This document shows positions 33,829 through 42,275 of a DNA stretch of 64,000 nt, piece after piece. Under the pieces are notes generated by a model. That model was given only the letters and a program-made list of their open reading frames with translations. It searched no databases and was not told the DNA's origin. Each line of letters opens with the position of its first letter. The stretch's first letter is position 1. The stretch covers positions 1,674,001 through 1,738,000 of the forward strand of contig OZ241745.1 of assembly GCA_965201115.1 (NCBI GenBank), given 5' to 3'. Source of the DNA: JANQOH01 sp965201115. GTDB lineage: Bacteria > Pseudomonadota > Alphaproteobacteria > UBA7887. The translations under genes were made by a program, and so were the position numbers.

Positions 33829-34530
33829 ATGTCTCACTCGGTGCGGCGGCATCTTCGCGTCGGGAGCGACGCCTACGACCGGGCGATCCGCGGGTTCGTT
33901 CCGGGCTACGACGAGATGCTCCGTGTCGCCGCGGAGCGGATCGGGGCGGCCGGAGAGGGCTGCGCGGTTCTGGAGCTCGGCGCGGGGACGGGCGCGCTTT
34001 CCGAGGCGATCCTCCGCAACGAGTCCGTCGGCGCCGTCATGCTGGTGGACGCCGACCCGGAAATGCTGTCGCGCGCGCGGGCGCGGCTCGCGCCGTTCGG
34101 CGGCAGGGCGCGCTTCCGCGCCGCCTCGTGGGACGATCCGTTTCCGCCCTGCGACGCCGTCGCCGCTTCGCTGACGCTGCACCACATTCCGTCGATGGAC
34201 CGGAAACGCGCGCTCTACCGGCGCGTGGGCGGCGCCCTTCCGCCGGGCGGGATATTCGTCAACGCCGACGTGACCATGCCCGCCGCGCCGGATGAGCGGG
34301 AGGCGGTCTATGGCGCCTGGACGGCGCACATGGCCGCATGGGGCATCGACGAAGAGCGGGCGCAAAGGCATTTCGTGGAATGGTCCGAGGAAGACACCTA
34401 CTTCCCGCTCGAGGACGAACTGGCCGCCATGACGGCCGCCGGGTTCGATGCGCGCCGGGTATGGAGCGAAGGTCCGGTGTCGGTGCTTGCGGGAACGAAA
34501 CGGAGCGTCTCGTGCCCGAACGATGGCTGA
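33829..34530 (+). CDS. class I SAM-dependent methyltransferase
   Basis: A 233-residue methyltransferase. Motif I is VLELGAGTGALSEAI, motif II LVDADPEML, and motif IV DAVAASLTLHHIPSMDRKRALYRRV, followed by GGIFVNADVTMP; this resembles the Methyltransf_12/TrmB-like small-molecule group. The ATG at 33829 follows a GGTGGGG tract. Its 3' end overlaps the GTG of the next gene by 19 bases. The acceptor is unknown; it may modify a lipid or secondary metabolite. Confidence 0.82.
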   Translation: MSHSVRRHLRVGSDAYDRAIRGFVPGYDEMLRVAAERIGAAGEGCAVLELGAGTGALSEAILRNESVGAVMLVDADPEMLSRARARLAPFGGRARFRAASWDDPFPPCDAVAASLTLHHIPSMDRKRALYRRVGGALPPGGIFVNADVTMPAAPDEREAVYGAWTAHMAAWGIDEERAQRHFVEWSEEDTYFPLEDELAAMTAAGFDARRVWSEGPVSVLAGTKRSVSCPNDG

Positions 34531-34988
34531 TCGATGCGGAACTGCGCCCGCACCGGTCCCTCGGGCGGGCGGGGTTCGCCGCATTGATGGCGGCGGTGTC
34601 GCTGGCGAGTTTCGGGGCGGGCGCGGCGTTCGCGCTGGCGGGGGCGTGGCCGGTTCTGGGCTTTTTCGGCCTCGACGTCGCGCTGGTGTGGCTGGCGTTC
34701 CGGCTGAATTTCCGCGGCGGGCGGCTGGTGGAGCGGTTGCGGCTGTCGGCGGCGGCGTGCGAGGTGGAGCGGGTGGAGCCTTCGGGGCGCGTGCGGCGCT
34801 GGTCGTTCCAGCCTTGGTGGATGAGGGCGGAGCTCGAGGCGCCGGAAGAGCATCGCTGCCGGCTGCGGCTGTCGGCGCGCGGGGCGAGCGTGGTTATCGG
34901 CGCGTTTCTCACGCCCGCCGAGCGGCGCGAGGTTCACGCGGCGCTGACGGTGGCGCTGGCGCGTCTGCGCGCGGCGCGTCCATCGTAG
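34512..34988 (+). CDS. DUF2244 family membrane protein
   Basis: A 158-residue protein with LIDAELRPHRSLGRAGFAALMAAV at the start, two adjacent transmembrane helices at about 20-40 and 43-62, then a basic cytoplasmic domain with VERVEPSGRVRRWSFQPWWMRAEL and VVIGAFLTPAERREV. This is the DUF2244 layout, common in alphaproteobacteria, where the gene often lies near cytochrome oxidase or nth genes; no such neighbour is present here. The GTG at 34512 gives the family-typical N-terminus and overlaps the methyltransferase gene by 19 bases. Confidence 0.8.
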   Translation: MPERWLIDAELRPHRSLGRAGFAALMAAVSLASFGAGAAFALAGAWPVLGFFGLDVALVWLAFRLNFRGGRLVERLRLSAAACEVERVEPSGRVRRWSFQPWWMRAELEAPEEHRCRLRLSARGASVVIGAFLTPAERREVHAALTVALARLRAARPS

Positions 34989-35122
34989 AGGCCGCCCCGG
35001 GGGACCGCCGACGCCTTTCCACGCCGGCGCGGCGCCCGCATTGCCGGCGCTTGCGCGCGGCGGCCGAATCGGCGCATAGTCGCGCGTCGCGCCGCGCAAC
35101 CCCGGAAAACGCGAGGGACGCA

Positions 35123-35731
35123 ATGATCGTCGGGCTGGTCGATTTCAGCTATTACTTCTCGTTGATCGGCCGCGACGGCGGCCTCCACTCGCTCGACTGC
35201 GACTTCAAACTGCGGCCCGAGCCGGGGGAAACGACCGAAGACGTCAAGGAGTCCATGCGCGGCCTCGTCCGGAGCCATACGCAACTCTACGACCGCCTTT
35301 ACGACGAGGTCGTGCCGGGCAAGCGCGAGCCCACGCTCACCGACACCCCCCATACCTTCAGCACCGGGTACAGCTACGAGGGCCGGCTCACGACGTGGAG
35401 CAAGAAGCGGCTCGAAAGCCGCCTCGCGCCCATCTTCGGGCAGGAAGCGATCGACCCACGCGGCGAGCGCTCGGTTTATGCCTCCCTTCGCGTGTCGATC
35501 GAGTGTTCGGCGCGCAAGGACGGCAGCGGCTTCGAAGACGCGACCGTGCGCACGAAATACAACCTGAACCACACGCTCAACGTGTGCTTTTTCCGCTTCA
35601 TACAGGGCATCGACGGGATTTCGGTCGTCGCCGACGCGGCGCGCTCCATTACCGCGCTCGACCGCACGCTCGAATCCGAATGGGAGCGCGAAGGCCGCGA
35701 CCATTACCGCACGATGATCGCGAAGGATTAG
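35123..35731 (+). CDS. hypothetical protein of unknown family
   Basis: A 202-residue soluble, acidic protein that I do not recognise. It starts MIVGLVDFSYYFSLIGRDGG, has a Tyr/Asp-rich helix (LYDRLYDEVVPGKREPTL) and a central motif TFSTGYSYEGRLTTWSKKRLESRL, and ends in LDRTLESEWEREGRDHYRTM. No signal, membrane helix or catalytic motif stands out. GAGGGACG is seven bases before the ATG. Codon use matches the surrounding high-GC genes, so it does not look recently acquired. It is followed by two precursor-like genes that have their own promoter. Confidence 0.7.
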   Translation: MIVGLVDFSYYFSLIGRDGGLHSLDCDFKLRPEPGETTEDVKESMRGLVRSHTQLYDRLYDEVVPGKREPTLTDTPHTFSTGYSYEGRLTTWSKKRLESRLAPIFGQEAIDPRGERSVYASLRVSIECSARKDGSGFEDATVRTKYNLNHTLNVCFFRFIQGIDGISVVADAARSITALDRTLESEWEREGRDHYRTMIAKD

Positions 35732-35800
35732 CGTGGCGGATTCGGCGCAAAAACGATAGTTGCACCGAAATTCGGCGGATAAAGACCTGGCAATGGCCTG

Positions 35801-35829
35801 TTGACAAGGCGCGCGGGATGTAGTAGCAT
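35801..35829 (+). promoter_or_regulatory. strong sigma70-type promoter before the tandem precursor genes
   Basis: TTGACA at 35801-35806 (perfect -35) and TAGCAT at 35824-35829 are separated by 17 bases. Transcription would begin near 35836, giving a 57-base leader before the ATG at 35893. Confidence 0.65.
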
Positions 35830-35892
35830 CATCGTCGTTCCGGGGCAGGCTTGCCGGCCCGGAGCGCGTTGGGTAACGACGGGGTGGGAACA

Positions 35893-36249
35893 ATGGCCGT
35901 AACCGAAGATTACACTGCCGCCGACACGAAAGTTTACGCTTTCGCGGAGCGATACCGGAGCAGCGCCGAACTGCGCGCGCGGATCGATTCGGGCGATGTC
36001 TCCGAGGCGCTGAACGAACTGGGCGTGAGCCTGCGGGACGGCGTCGAGGCGCGAATCGTGGAGAACACCGACGAGGTCGTTTACTTCGCCATGCCGCCGG
36101 ATCCGAATGCCAGTCTTTCGGACGAAAAGCTGCAATTCGTCTCGGGCGGCGCCGGCCGCGGCCTCGGTCCGTCCGGCTGCGCATCGTCCGCAAGCACCTT
36201 TCCGAGCTGCCTCGGCTGCGCGAGCTCGGTCAGCAGCAGGGACTCCTGA
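35893..36249 (+). CDS. RiPP precursor-like peptide with NHLP-type leader (copy 3)
   Basis: A 118-residue protein. The leader (1-86) contains KVYAFAERYRSSAELRARI, ALNELGVSLRDGVEARIV and LSDEKLQFVSGG. The 32-residue tail begins AGRGLGPSGC and ends TFPSCLGCASSVSSRDS, with three cysteines and ten serines or threonines, the composition expected for thioether or other Cys/Ser/Thr-based modification. I chose the ATG at 35893 because GGTGGGA lies directly upstream and it matches copy 4 in register. It is the first gene after a strong promoter. The last 46 bases of core-coding DNA recur almost unchanged in copy 4. Modification enzymes are absent from the window. Confidence 0.75.
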   Translation: MAVTEDYTAADTKVYAFAERYRSSAELRARIDSGDVSEALNELGVSLRDGVEARIVENTDEVVYFAMPPDPNASLSDEKLQFVSGGAGRGLGPSGCASSASTFPSCLGCASSVSSRDS

Positions 36250-36371
36250 CCGTTGACGTCCGGTCGGTTCGCAGGCGGCGCGCGCGAGATGGACTGCCGC
36301 CTGCGCCGTTCCGGGTCGACGCTTGCCGGTTCGGGGGCCGTTCGGCGGCGAACAGCGATCGAGAGGGAACG

Positions 36372-36752
36372 ATAACGCTTGAAATCGACGACTACATCGA
36401 CGCGGACGCGAAGGTGTATGCGTTCGCGGAACGGTACTGGAGCGAACCCGATGTGCGGGAGCGCATCGAGTCGGGCGATCTTTCCGAGGCTCTGGAGGAG
36501 CTGGGCGTGAGCCTGCAGGACGGCGCCGAGGCGCGGATCGTGGCGAACACCGGCGAGGTCGTTTACTTCGCCATGCCGCCCGATCCGAATACCGACCTTG
36601 CTGACGAAGGGCTGGACGCGGTTGCGGGCGGCGCCGGCGCCACCAGCGCCGTTCCGCTCAGCTCCGCGTCCACCGCAAGCACCATTCCGAGCTGCCTCGG
36701 CTGCGCGAGCTCGGTCAGCACCGTGCAGGACGTACTGCCCGACCCGCATTGA
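36372..36752 (+). CDS. RiPP precursor-like peptide with NHLP-type leader (copy 4, ATA in place of ATG)
   Basis: A paralogue of copy 3. Aligned with it, the reading frame starts at ATA (36372-36374), three bases after AGAGGGA, where copy 3 has ATG three bases after GGTGGGA. If ATA is used the protein has 126 residues: leader to AVAGG at 87, then a 39-residue tail beginning AGATSAVPLSSASTASTIPS and ending with VQDVLPDPH after the shared SCLGCASSVS. The only other in-frame start nearby is GTG at 36414, without a ribosome binding site, which removes 14 leader residues. It is 122 bases downstream of copy 3 and probably on the same transcript. Whether it is translated well, or is decaying, is open. 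Confidence 0.65.
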   Translation: MTLEIDDYIDADAKVYAFAERYWSEPDVRERIESGDLSEALEELGVSLQDGAEARIVANTGEVVYFAMPPDPNTDLADEGLDAVAGGAGATSAVPLSSASTASTIPSCLGCASSVSTVQDVLPDPH

Positions 36753-36769
36753 CGATTCGCGCCGACGGC

Positions 36770-36905
36770 GCGGACTCCCCGGGACCGCGGGCGCCCCCGC
36801 GCGGCGCGGCGTCGGCGGGGAGGGGCGCGCGCGCCTTCGGCCTTCGGCGCGGTGGAGACGTGCGGGCGAGACGCCCGCGCCCCCAGGCGGTCAGCGCCTT
36901 CGGCG
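36770..36905. repeat. GC-rich palindromic intergenic repeat, copy 5
   Basis: Left arm CCCCGGGACCGCGGGCGCCC; right arm GACGTGCGGGCGAGACGCCC followed by GCGCCCCCAGG. The gap 36753-37046 holds this element and a possible promoter (TTGAGC at 36971, TATGCT at 36996) before the DUF4164-type gene. Confidence 0.65.
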
Positions 36906-37046
36906 CGGCGGCGCCCAGGCAACCCGCCCCCGAGGAGCCGCGGCGACATACAGTCGCCAATCGAGCCTCATTGAGCAGCCGCCGATAATTCGGTGTATGC
37001 TCCGGGGCCGATTTGCGGCGGGGCTTCCAGGGAGCGGCCGGGGCCG

Positions 37047-37268
37047 ATGGCGACTCTCGAACAGGCGCAGGCGCGTTTCGCGCGCGCGCTCGACAGGGTG
37101 GAGGCGGCGCTCGGGCGCGGCGCCGCACTGCGCGCCGAGCGCGAGCGCCTCGCCGCCGACCTGGCGCGGCTGCGCAAGGACCATGAGACGCTGAAGACCG
37201 CCGCGCGCGCGGTGTCCGGGCGCCTCGCCGCCGCCGCCGCGCAAGCGCGCGCGCTAAGCGGCGAATAG
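37047..37268 (+). CDS. DUF4164-like small coiled-coil protein
   Basis: A 73-residue protein that is helical throughout, with heptad-like spacing in LEQAQARFARALDRVEAALG and LAADLARLRKDHETLKTAAR. It lies directly before zapA, the usual alphaproteobacterial site of a small DUF4164/ZapB-like coiled-coil gene, so a role at the division ring beside ZapA is plausible. GGGAGCGG precedes the ATG at 37047. Sequence identity to any named family is low by eye. Confidence 0.72.
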   Translation: MATLEQAQARFARALDRVEAALGRGAALRAERERLAADLARLRKDHETLKTAARAVSGRLAAAAAQARALSGE

Positions 37269-37280
37269 GCCCGCCGCGCC

Positions 37281-37625
37281 GTGGCGCTGGTCAAACTCTC
37301 GGTCAACGGCCGCGAATACGCCGTCGGCTGCGCCGACGGAGAGGAGGCGCGCATTCGCGAGCTCGGCGCCTATCTCGATTCGGTCGTGCGCCGGTTGTCG
37401 GCGCGCGTCGCCGCCGGGCCGGCGGTCACGGATTCGCACCTGCTCGTATTGGCGGGGCTGACCATCGCCGACGAACTCGCCGACACCCGCGACCGCCTCG
37501 ACGCCTCCGCGCCGGCGGCGCGCGCCGGGACCGCCGACGCCGCCGGGCGCGAGGAAACCGCGCACGCTCTCGACTGGATGGCCGCGCGCCTCGAGACGGT
37601 TGCCGCGAACCTGGAAAAGCTGTAA
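37281..37625 (+). CDS. zapA: cell division protein ZapA
   Basis: A 114-residue FtsZ-associated protein that bundles FtsZ filaments. VKLSVNGREYAVGCADGEEARIRELGAYLDSVVRRL is the ZapA N-terminal globular signature, followed by LLVLAGLTIADELADTRDRL and a C-terminal coiled coil (LDWMAARLETVAANLEKL). GTG start at 37281, 12 bases after the preceding gene. The gene is followed by the 6S RNA and fthC, a widely conserved order. Confidence 0.92.
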   Translation: MALVKLSVNGREYAVGCADGEEARIRELGAYLDSVVRRLSARVAAGPAVTDSHLLVLAGLTIADELADTRDRLDASAPAARAGTADAAGREETAHALDWMAARLETVAANLEKL

Positions 37626-37634
37626 TCATGGCGC

Positions 37635-37800
37635 GGGCGGGTTCTGCGCGGCGCGTCGAGACGTTCATGCCCCTGGGCCAATGGCGACCACTCGGGAGCT
37701 GTCACTGGCGGCGGCGAGCCGCCGTCACACGGCGCCCACCTGCACATGCAGGCCACAGTGGCGCAGTGCGCTGACGGTCGAGGCGGTCCCGCCCATGTTT
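37635..37800 (+). ncRNA. ssrS: 6S RNA
   Basis: The zapA-fthC interval is the conserved site of 6S RNA in proteobacteria. The segment carries CCCCTGGGCCAATGGCGACC, CTCGGGAGCTGTCACTGG and CGTCACACGGCGCCCACC followed by the hairpin CCTGCACATGCAGG, blocks typical of alphaproteobacterial 6S. The RNA binds sigma70 polymerase as an open-promoter mimic in stationary phase. Ends are approximate, set by the flanking genes. Confidence 0.62.
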
Positions 37801-37850
37801 CCGCCGCAAGCGCGGGCGGCGCGGCGGCGCTTGCGGCGGGAAAAGGCGTC

Positions 37851-38399
37851 TTGCGCGCGCGATGCCGCGCCGCGCGCAAGGCGCGCCCCCCGTCGCCCGG
37901 CGCCGGCGCGGCGCTGGCGGCCCACGTCCTGGCCCGCATTCCCGTCCCTTCCGGTTGCGTCGTCGCGGGCTATTGGCCGTTCGCCGACGAGGCCGATCCG
38001 CGCCCGCTGATGCGCGCGCTGGCGGCCCGCGGCCATCCGTTGTGCCTGCCGGCCGTCGTCGGGCGGGGGCTTCCGCTGGCCTTCCGCGCGTGGGCCGCGG
38101 GCGCGGCGCTGGCGCCGGGGCCGTTCGGTACGTCGGAGCCGCCGGCCTCGGCGCCGGAGCGCGTTCCCGCAGTCTTGCTGGTTCCGCTTCTGGCGGCGGA
38201 TTTGCGCGGTTTCCGCTTGGGCTACGGCGGCGGCTATTACGACCGTACGCTGGCGGGGCTCGAGGGCGCGCTGGCGATCGGCGTTGCGTTCCACGATCAG
38301 ATATGCGCCGCCGCGCCGCGCGGGCCGCACGACCGCCCGCTCGACTGGCTCGCCACCGAACGCGGCGCGCGGCGCTGCAACGGCGGCGGCGCCCCGTGA
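37851..38399 (+). CDS. fthC: 5-formyltetrahydrofolate cyclo-ligase
   Basis: A 182-residue ATP-dependent enzyme converting 5-formyl- to 5,10-methenyltetrahydrofolate. VVAGYWPFADEADPRPLMRAL, LLVPLLAADLRGFRLGYGGGYYDRTLA and the C-terminal substrate loop match the 5-FTHF cyclo-ligase family; LGYGGGYYDR is diagnostic. No ATG is available in frame. I placed the start at the TTG at 37851, preceded by GGGAAAAGG, because this gives a normal N-terminus with a basic helix and leaves the 6S RNA free. An earlier in-frame GTG at 37758 would overlap the RNA. It overlaps ymdB by four bases. Confidence 0.85.
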   Translation: MRARCRAARKARPPSPGAGAALAAHVLARIPVPSGCVVAGYWPFADEADPRPLMRALAARGHPLCLPAVVGRGLPLAFRAWAAGAALAPGPFGTSEPPASAPERVPAVLLVPLLAADLRGFRLGYGGGYYDRTLAGLEGALAIGVAFHDQICAAAPRGPHDRPLDWLATERGARRCNGGGAP

Positions 38400-39211
38400 A
38401 CCTGCTGTTTTGCGGCGATGTAATGGGCCGCGCCGGGCGCCGCGCCATCGCCGCCCATCTGCCGGACCTGCGGCGCGAGCTCGAGATCGACCTGGCGATC
38501 GCCAACGGCGAAAACGCCGCCGGCGGTTTCGGGATCACCGAAAAGACCGCCGGCGAACTGTTCGACTCGGGCGTCGATGCGATCACCACCGGCAACCATG
38601 CGTGGGACCAGCGCGAAGTGCTCACCCTGCTGCCGCGCGAACCGCGCCTGTTGCGCCCGATCAATTATCCGCGCGCCACCACGCCCGGCTTCGGCTTCGG
38701 CGCGTTCGAGGCGCAAAACGGCGGACGCGCGCTTGTCGTCAACGTCATGGGCCGGTTGTTCATGGACCCGCTCGACGACCCCTTCGCGGCGATCGGGGAA
38801 CTGCTGGAAACGCATGCGCTCGGCGAGGACGTCGCCGCGATCGTGATCGACGTCCATGGCGAAAGCGCCAGCGAGAAACAGGCGATCGCGCATTTCGTCG
38901 ATGGGCGCGCGAGCCTGGTCGCCGGTTCGCACACCCATGTGCCCACCAGCGACACGCAGATACTGCCCGGCGGCACGGCGTTTCAGACCGACGCGGGCAT
39001 GTGCGGCGACTACGATTCGGTGATCGGCGGCGACAAGGCCATGTGGATACAGAAGTTCCGCACAAAGATGCCGGTCGGACGCATTGCGCCGTCGGACGGG
39101 GCTGGAACGCTGTGCGCCGTGTTCGTGGAGACCGACCCCGCGACCGGCCTCGCGCGCGCGGCGCGGCAGGTCATGCGCGGCGGGCGGCTCGAACCGCGCG
39201 GCGGCGGGTAG
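38396..39211 (+). CDS. YmdB-family metallophosphoesterase (TIGR00282 type)
   Basis: A 271-residue calcineurin-like phosphoesterase. LLFCGDVMGRAGRRAI opens with the first metal Asp, followed by IANGENAAGGFGITEKTA, TTGNHAWDQRE and VAGSHTHVPTSDTQILPGGTAFQTDAGMCGDYDSVIGGD, which supply the remaining di-metal ligands. The Bacillus homologue YmdB hydrolyses 2',3'-cyclic nucleotides. In alphaproteobacteria it sits between fthC and yebC as here. GTG start overlaps fthC (GTGA). Confidence 0.92.
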   Translation: MNLLFCGDVMGRAGRRAIAAHLPDLRRELEIDLAIANGENAAGGFGITEKTAGELFDSGVDAITTGNHAWDQREVLTLLPREPRLLRPINYPRATTPGFGFGAFEAQNGGRALVVNVMGRLFMDPLDDPFAAIGELLETHALGEDVAAIVIDVHGESASEKQAIAHFVDGRASLVAGSHTHVPTSDTQILPGGTAFQTDAGMCGDYDSVIGGDKAMWIQKFRTKMPVGRIAPSDGAGTLCAVFVETDPATGLARAARQVMRGGRLEPRGGG

Positions 39212-39256
39212 CGCGCCCGCCCGCGCTCTCCGGCGCGGCGGCGCCGATCTTCACGG

Positions 39257-39285
39257 TTGATGACAAAATCTTGCCACAATAGACT
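39257..39285 (+). promoter_or_regulatory. candidate promoter for yebC-ruvCAB-tol
   Basis: TTGATG at 39257-39262 and TAGACT at 39280-39285 are 17 bases apart in an AT-richer patch of an otherwise GC-rich gap. The yebC ATG is 66 bases downstream. Confidence 0.5.
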
Positions 39286-39350
39286 GTCAACAGGCATGGA
39301 ATCGATTGCCGCCGGCCGGGCGCGTCCGGCGCGGCGGCGGAGGCGGGCGC

Positions 39351-40103
39351 ATGGCGGGCCATTCGCAGTTCAAGAACATCATGTATCGCAAGGGCGCGCA
39401 GGACGCGAAGCGCGCCCGGCAATTCGCGCGTCTTGCGCGCGAGATAACCGTCGCCGCCCGCGAGGGCGCGCCGGACCCGGCGATGAACCCGCGGCTGCGC
39501 ACCGCGGTCGCCGCGGCCCGCGCCGCCAATATGCCCAAGGACAACATCGAACGCGCGATTCGCAAGGGCGCCGGCGGGGGCGACGGCTCCGACTACGCGG
39601 AAATGCGCTACGAGGGATACGGCCCCGGCGGGGTCGCGATCATCGTCGAGGCGCTGACCGACAACCGCAACCGCACCGCCGCCGAAGTGCGCGCCGCGTT
39701 CTCGAAGTACGCCGGCAGCCTGGCCGAAACGGGCAGCGTCGTCTTCATGTTCGACCATCTCGGCGTGGTTCGCTATCCGCCCGAAGCGGCGGAAGCCGAC
39801 GCCGTGTTCGAGGCCGCGGCCGAGGCCGGCGCCGACGACGTGGAAAGCACCGGCGACGGCCACGAGATACGTTGCGCGCCGGCGGCGCTGCACGAAGTGC
39901 GCGAGGCGCTGGCGGCGCGTTTCGGGGAGCCCTCCGGCGCCGGCCTCGAATGGACGCCGTCCAGCACCGTACCCATCGACGAGGACCGCGCCGCCGCGCT
40001 GTTCAAGATGATCGGCGCCCTCGAGGAAAACGACGACGTGCAATCGGTGTCGGCCAATTTCGACGCGCCCGACGCCGTGCTGCGCAAGCTCGGGGGCGGA
40101 TGA
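39351..40103 (+). CDS. YebC/PmpR family protein
   Basis: A 250-residue protein. MAGHSQFKNIMYRKGAQDAKRARQF and AREGAPDPAMNPRLRTAVAAARAANMPKDNIERAI, then YEGYGPGGVAIIVEALTDNRNRTAAEVR, are the unmistakable YebC signatures. Family members act as transcription regulators in some species and, in recent work, as ribosome-associated factors that help translate proline stretches. The conserved location immediately before ruvC is kept; the stop overlaps the ruvC start (ATGA). Confidence 0.95.
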   Translation: MAGHSQFKNIMYRKGAQDAKRARQFARLAREITVAAREGAPDPAMNPRLRTAVAAARAANMPKDNIERAIRKGAGGGDGSDYAEMRYEGYGPGGVAIIVEALTDNRNRTAAEVRAAFSKYAGSLAETGSVVFMFDHLGVVRYPPEAAEADAVFEAAAEAGADDVESTGDGHEIRCAPAALHEVREALAARFGEPSGAGLEWTPSSTVPIDEDRAAALFKMIGALEENDDVQSVSANFDAPDAVLRKLGGG

Positions 40104-40612
40104 GGCGGATGCGCCTTCTCGGTCTCGACCCCGGCCTGGTGCGCACCGGCTGGGGGGTGGTCGAAAGCGCCGATTCGCGGCTCGCGTTCGTCGCCTGCGG
40201 AACGGCGGGCGCCGCCCCCGGCGACGCGCTGGCGGAGCGCCTCGCGCGGCTCTACGACGCGCTTGCGCGGGTTATCGAAACATGGCGCCCGGAAAGCGCG
40301 GCGGTCGAGGAGACCTTCGTCAACCGCAACCCGCATTCCGCGCTGCGGCTCGGCTTGGCGCGCGGCGTCGCGCTGCTCGCCCCCGCGCGCGCCGGCCTGC
40401 CGGTGGCCGAGTATCACAATCTGACGATCAAGAAGGCCGTCGCCGGAACGGGCCGCGCCGACAAGGCGCAAATCGGCTTCATGGTCCGCCGCCTGCTGCC
40501 GGGCTGCCGGCCCGACAGCGCCGACGCCGCCGACGCGCTGGCGGTGGCGATCTGCCACGCGCACCGCGTCTCCACGGCGCGGCGCACGGCGGCCGCGGGG
40601 GCCGGCGCATGA
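40100..40612 (+). CDS. ruvC: Holliday junction resolvase RuvC
   Basis: A 170-residue RNase H-fold endonuclease that resolves four-way junctions with RuvAB. The catalytic carboxylates are visible in LLGLDPGLVRTGWGV (first Asp), AAVEETFVNRNP (Glu) and DSADAADALAVAICHAH (two Asp). The ATG at 40100 overlaps yebC; a second ATG at 40109 would remove only three residues and is equally possible. ruvA starts four bases before its stop. Confidence 0.96.
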   Translation: MRRMRLLGLDPGLVRTGWGVVESADSRLAFVACGTAGAAPGDALAERLARLYDALARVIETWRPESAAVEETFVNRNPHSALRLGLARGVALLAPARAGLPVAEYHNLTIKKAVAGTGRADKAQIGFMVRRLLPGCRPDSADAADALAVAICHAHRVSTARRTAAAGAGA

Positions 40613-41210
40613 TCGCCTCGCTCAGCGGACGCCTCGCCGCCGCCGACGCCGAGAGCGCCGTCATCGACGTCGGCGGCGTGGGTTACGCGGCGTTCTGCTC
40701 GTCGCGCACTCTCGGCGCCATGCCGCCGGTGGGCGAGCCCGCCGAATTGTTCGTCGAAACCTACGTGCGCGACGACCGCATCCTCCTCTACGGCTTTTCC
40801 GGCCCGGCGGAGCGCGAGTGGTTCCGCCTGCTGGTAAAGGTGCAGGGGGTGGGCGCGCGCACCGCGCTCGGCGTGTTGTCGGCGCTGCCGCCCGGCGAAC
40901 TCGCCGCCGTTATCGCCGCGCAGGACCGCGCCGCGCTGCGCGGCGTCCCGGGCATCGGGCCGAAGGCCGCCGGGCGCATCCTGGCGGAACTCAAGGACCG
41001 TGCGGAGGCCGGCGGGGGCGCGCCGCCCGCGCCGCGCCGCGCCGCCGCCGCGCCGGCGGGCGCCGGTCCGGCCGCCGAGGCCGTATCCGCGCTCGTCAAT
41101 CTCGGTTACGGCCGCGCCGAGGCCCACGCCGCGGTCGCGCGCGCCGGCGCCGCCGACGGCGCGTCGCTCGAGGGCCTGATCCGCCGCGGCCTCAGGGAGC
41201 TCGCGGCGCC

Positions 41211-41214
<4 letters not shown>
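40609..41214 (+). CDS. ruvA: Holliday junction helicase subunit RuvA
   Basis: A 201-residue junction-binding protein. Domain I is the OB fold (MIASLSGRLAAADAESAVIDVGGVGY), domain II has two HhH motifs (LVKVQGVGARTALGVLSAL and LRGVPGIGPKAAGRILAELKD), and after a Pro/Ala linker domain III (EAVSALVNLGYGRAEAHAAV) binds RuvB. Length normal. ATG overlaps ruvC and the stop overlaps ruvB. Confidence 0.96.
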
Positions 41215-42271
<1,057 letters not shown>

Positions 42272-42275
<4 letters not shown>

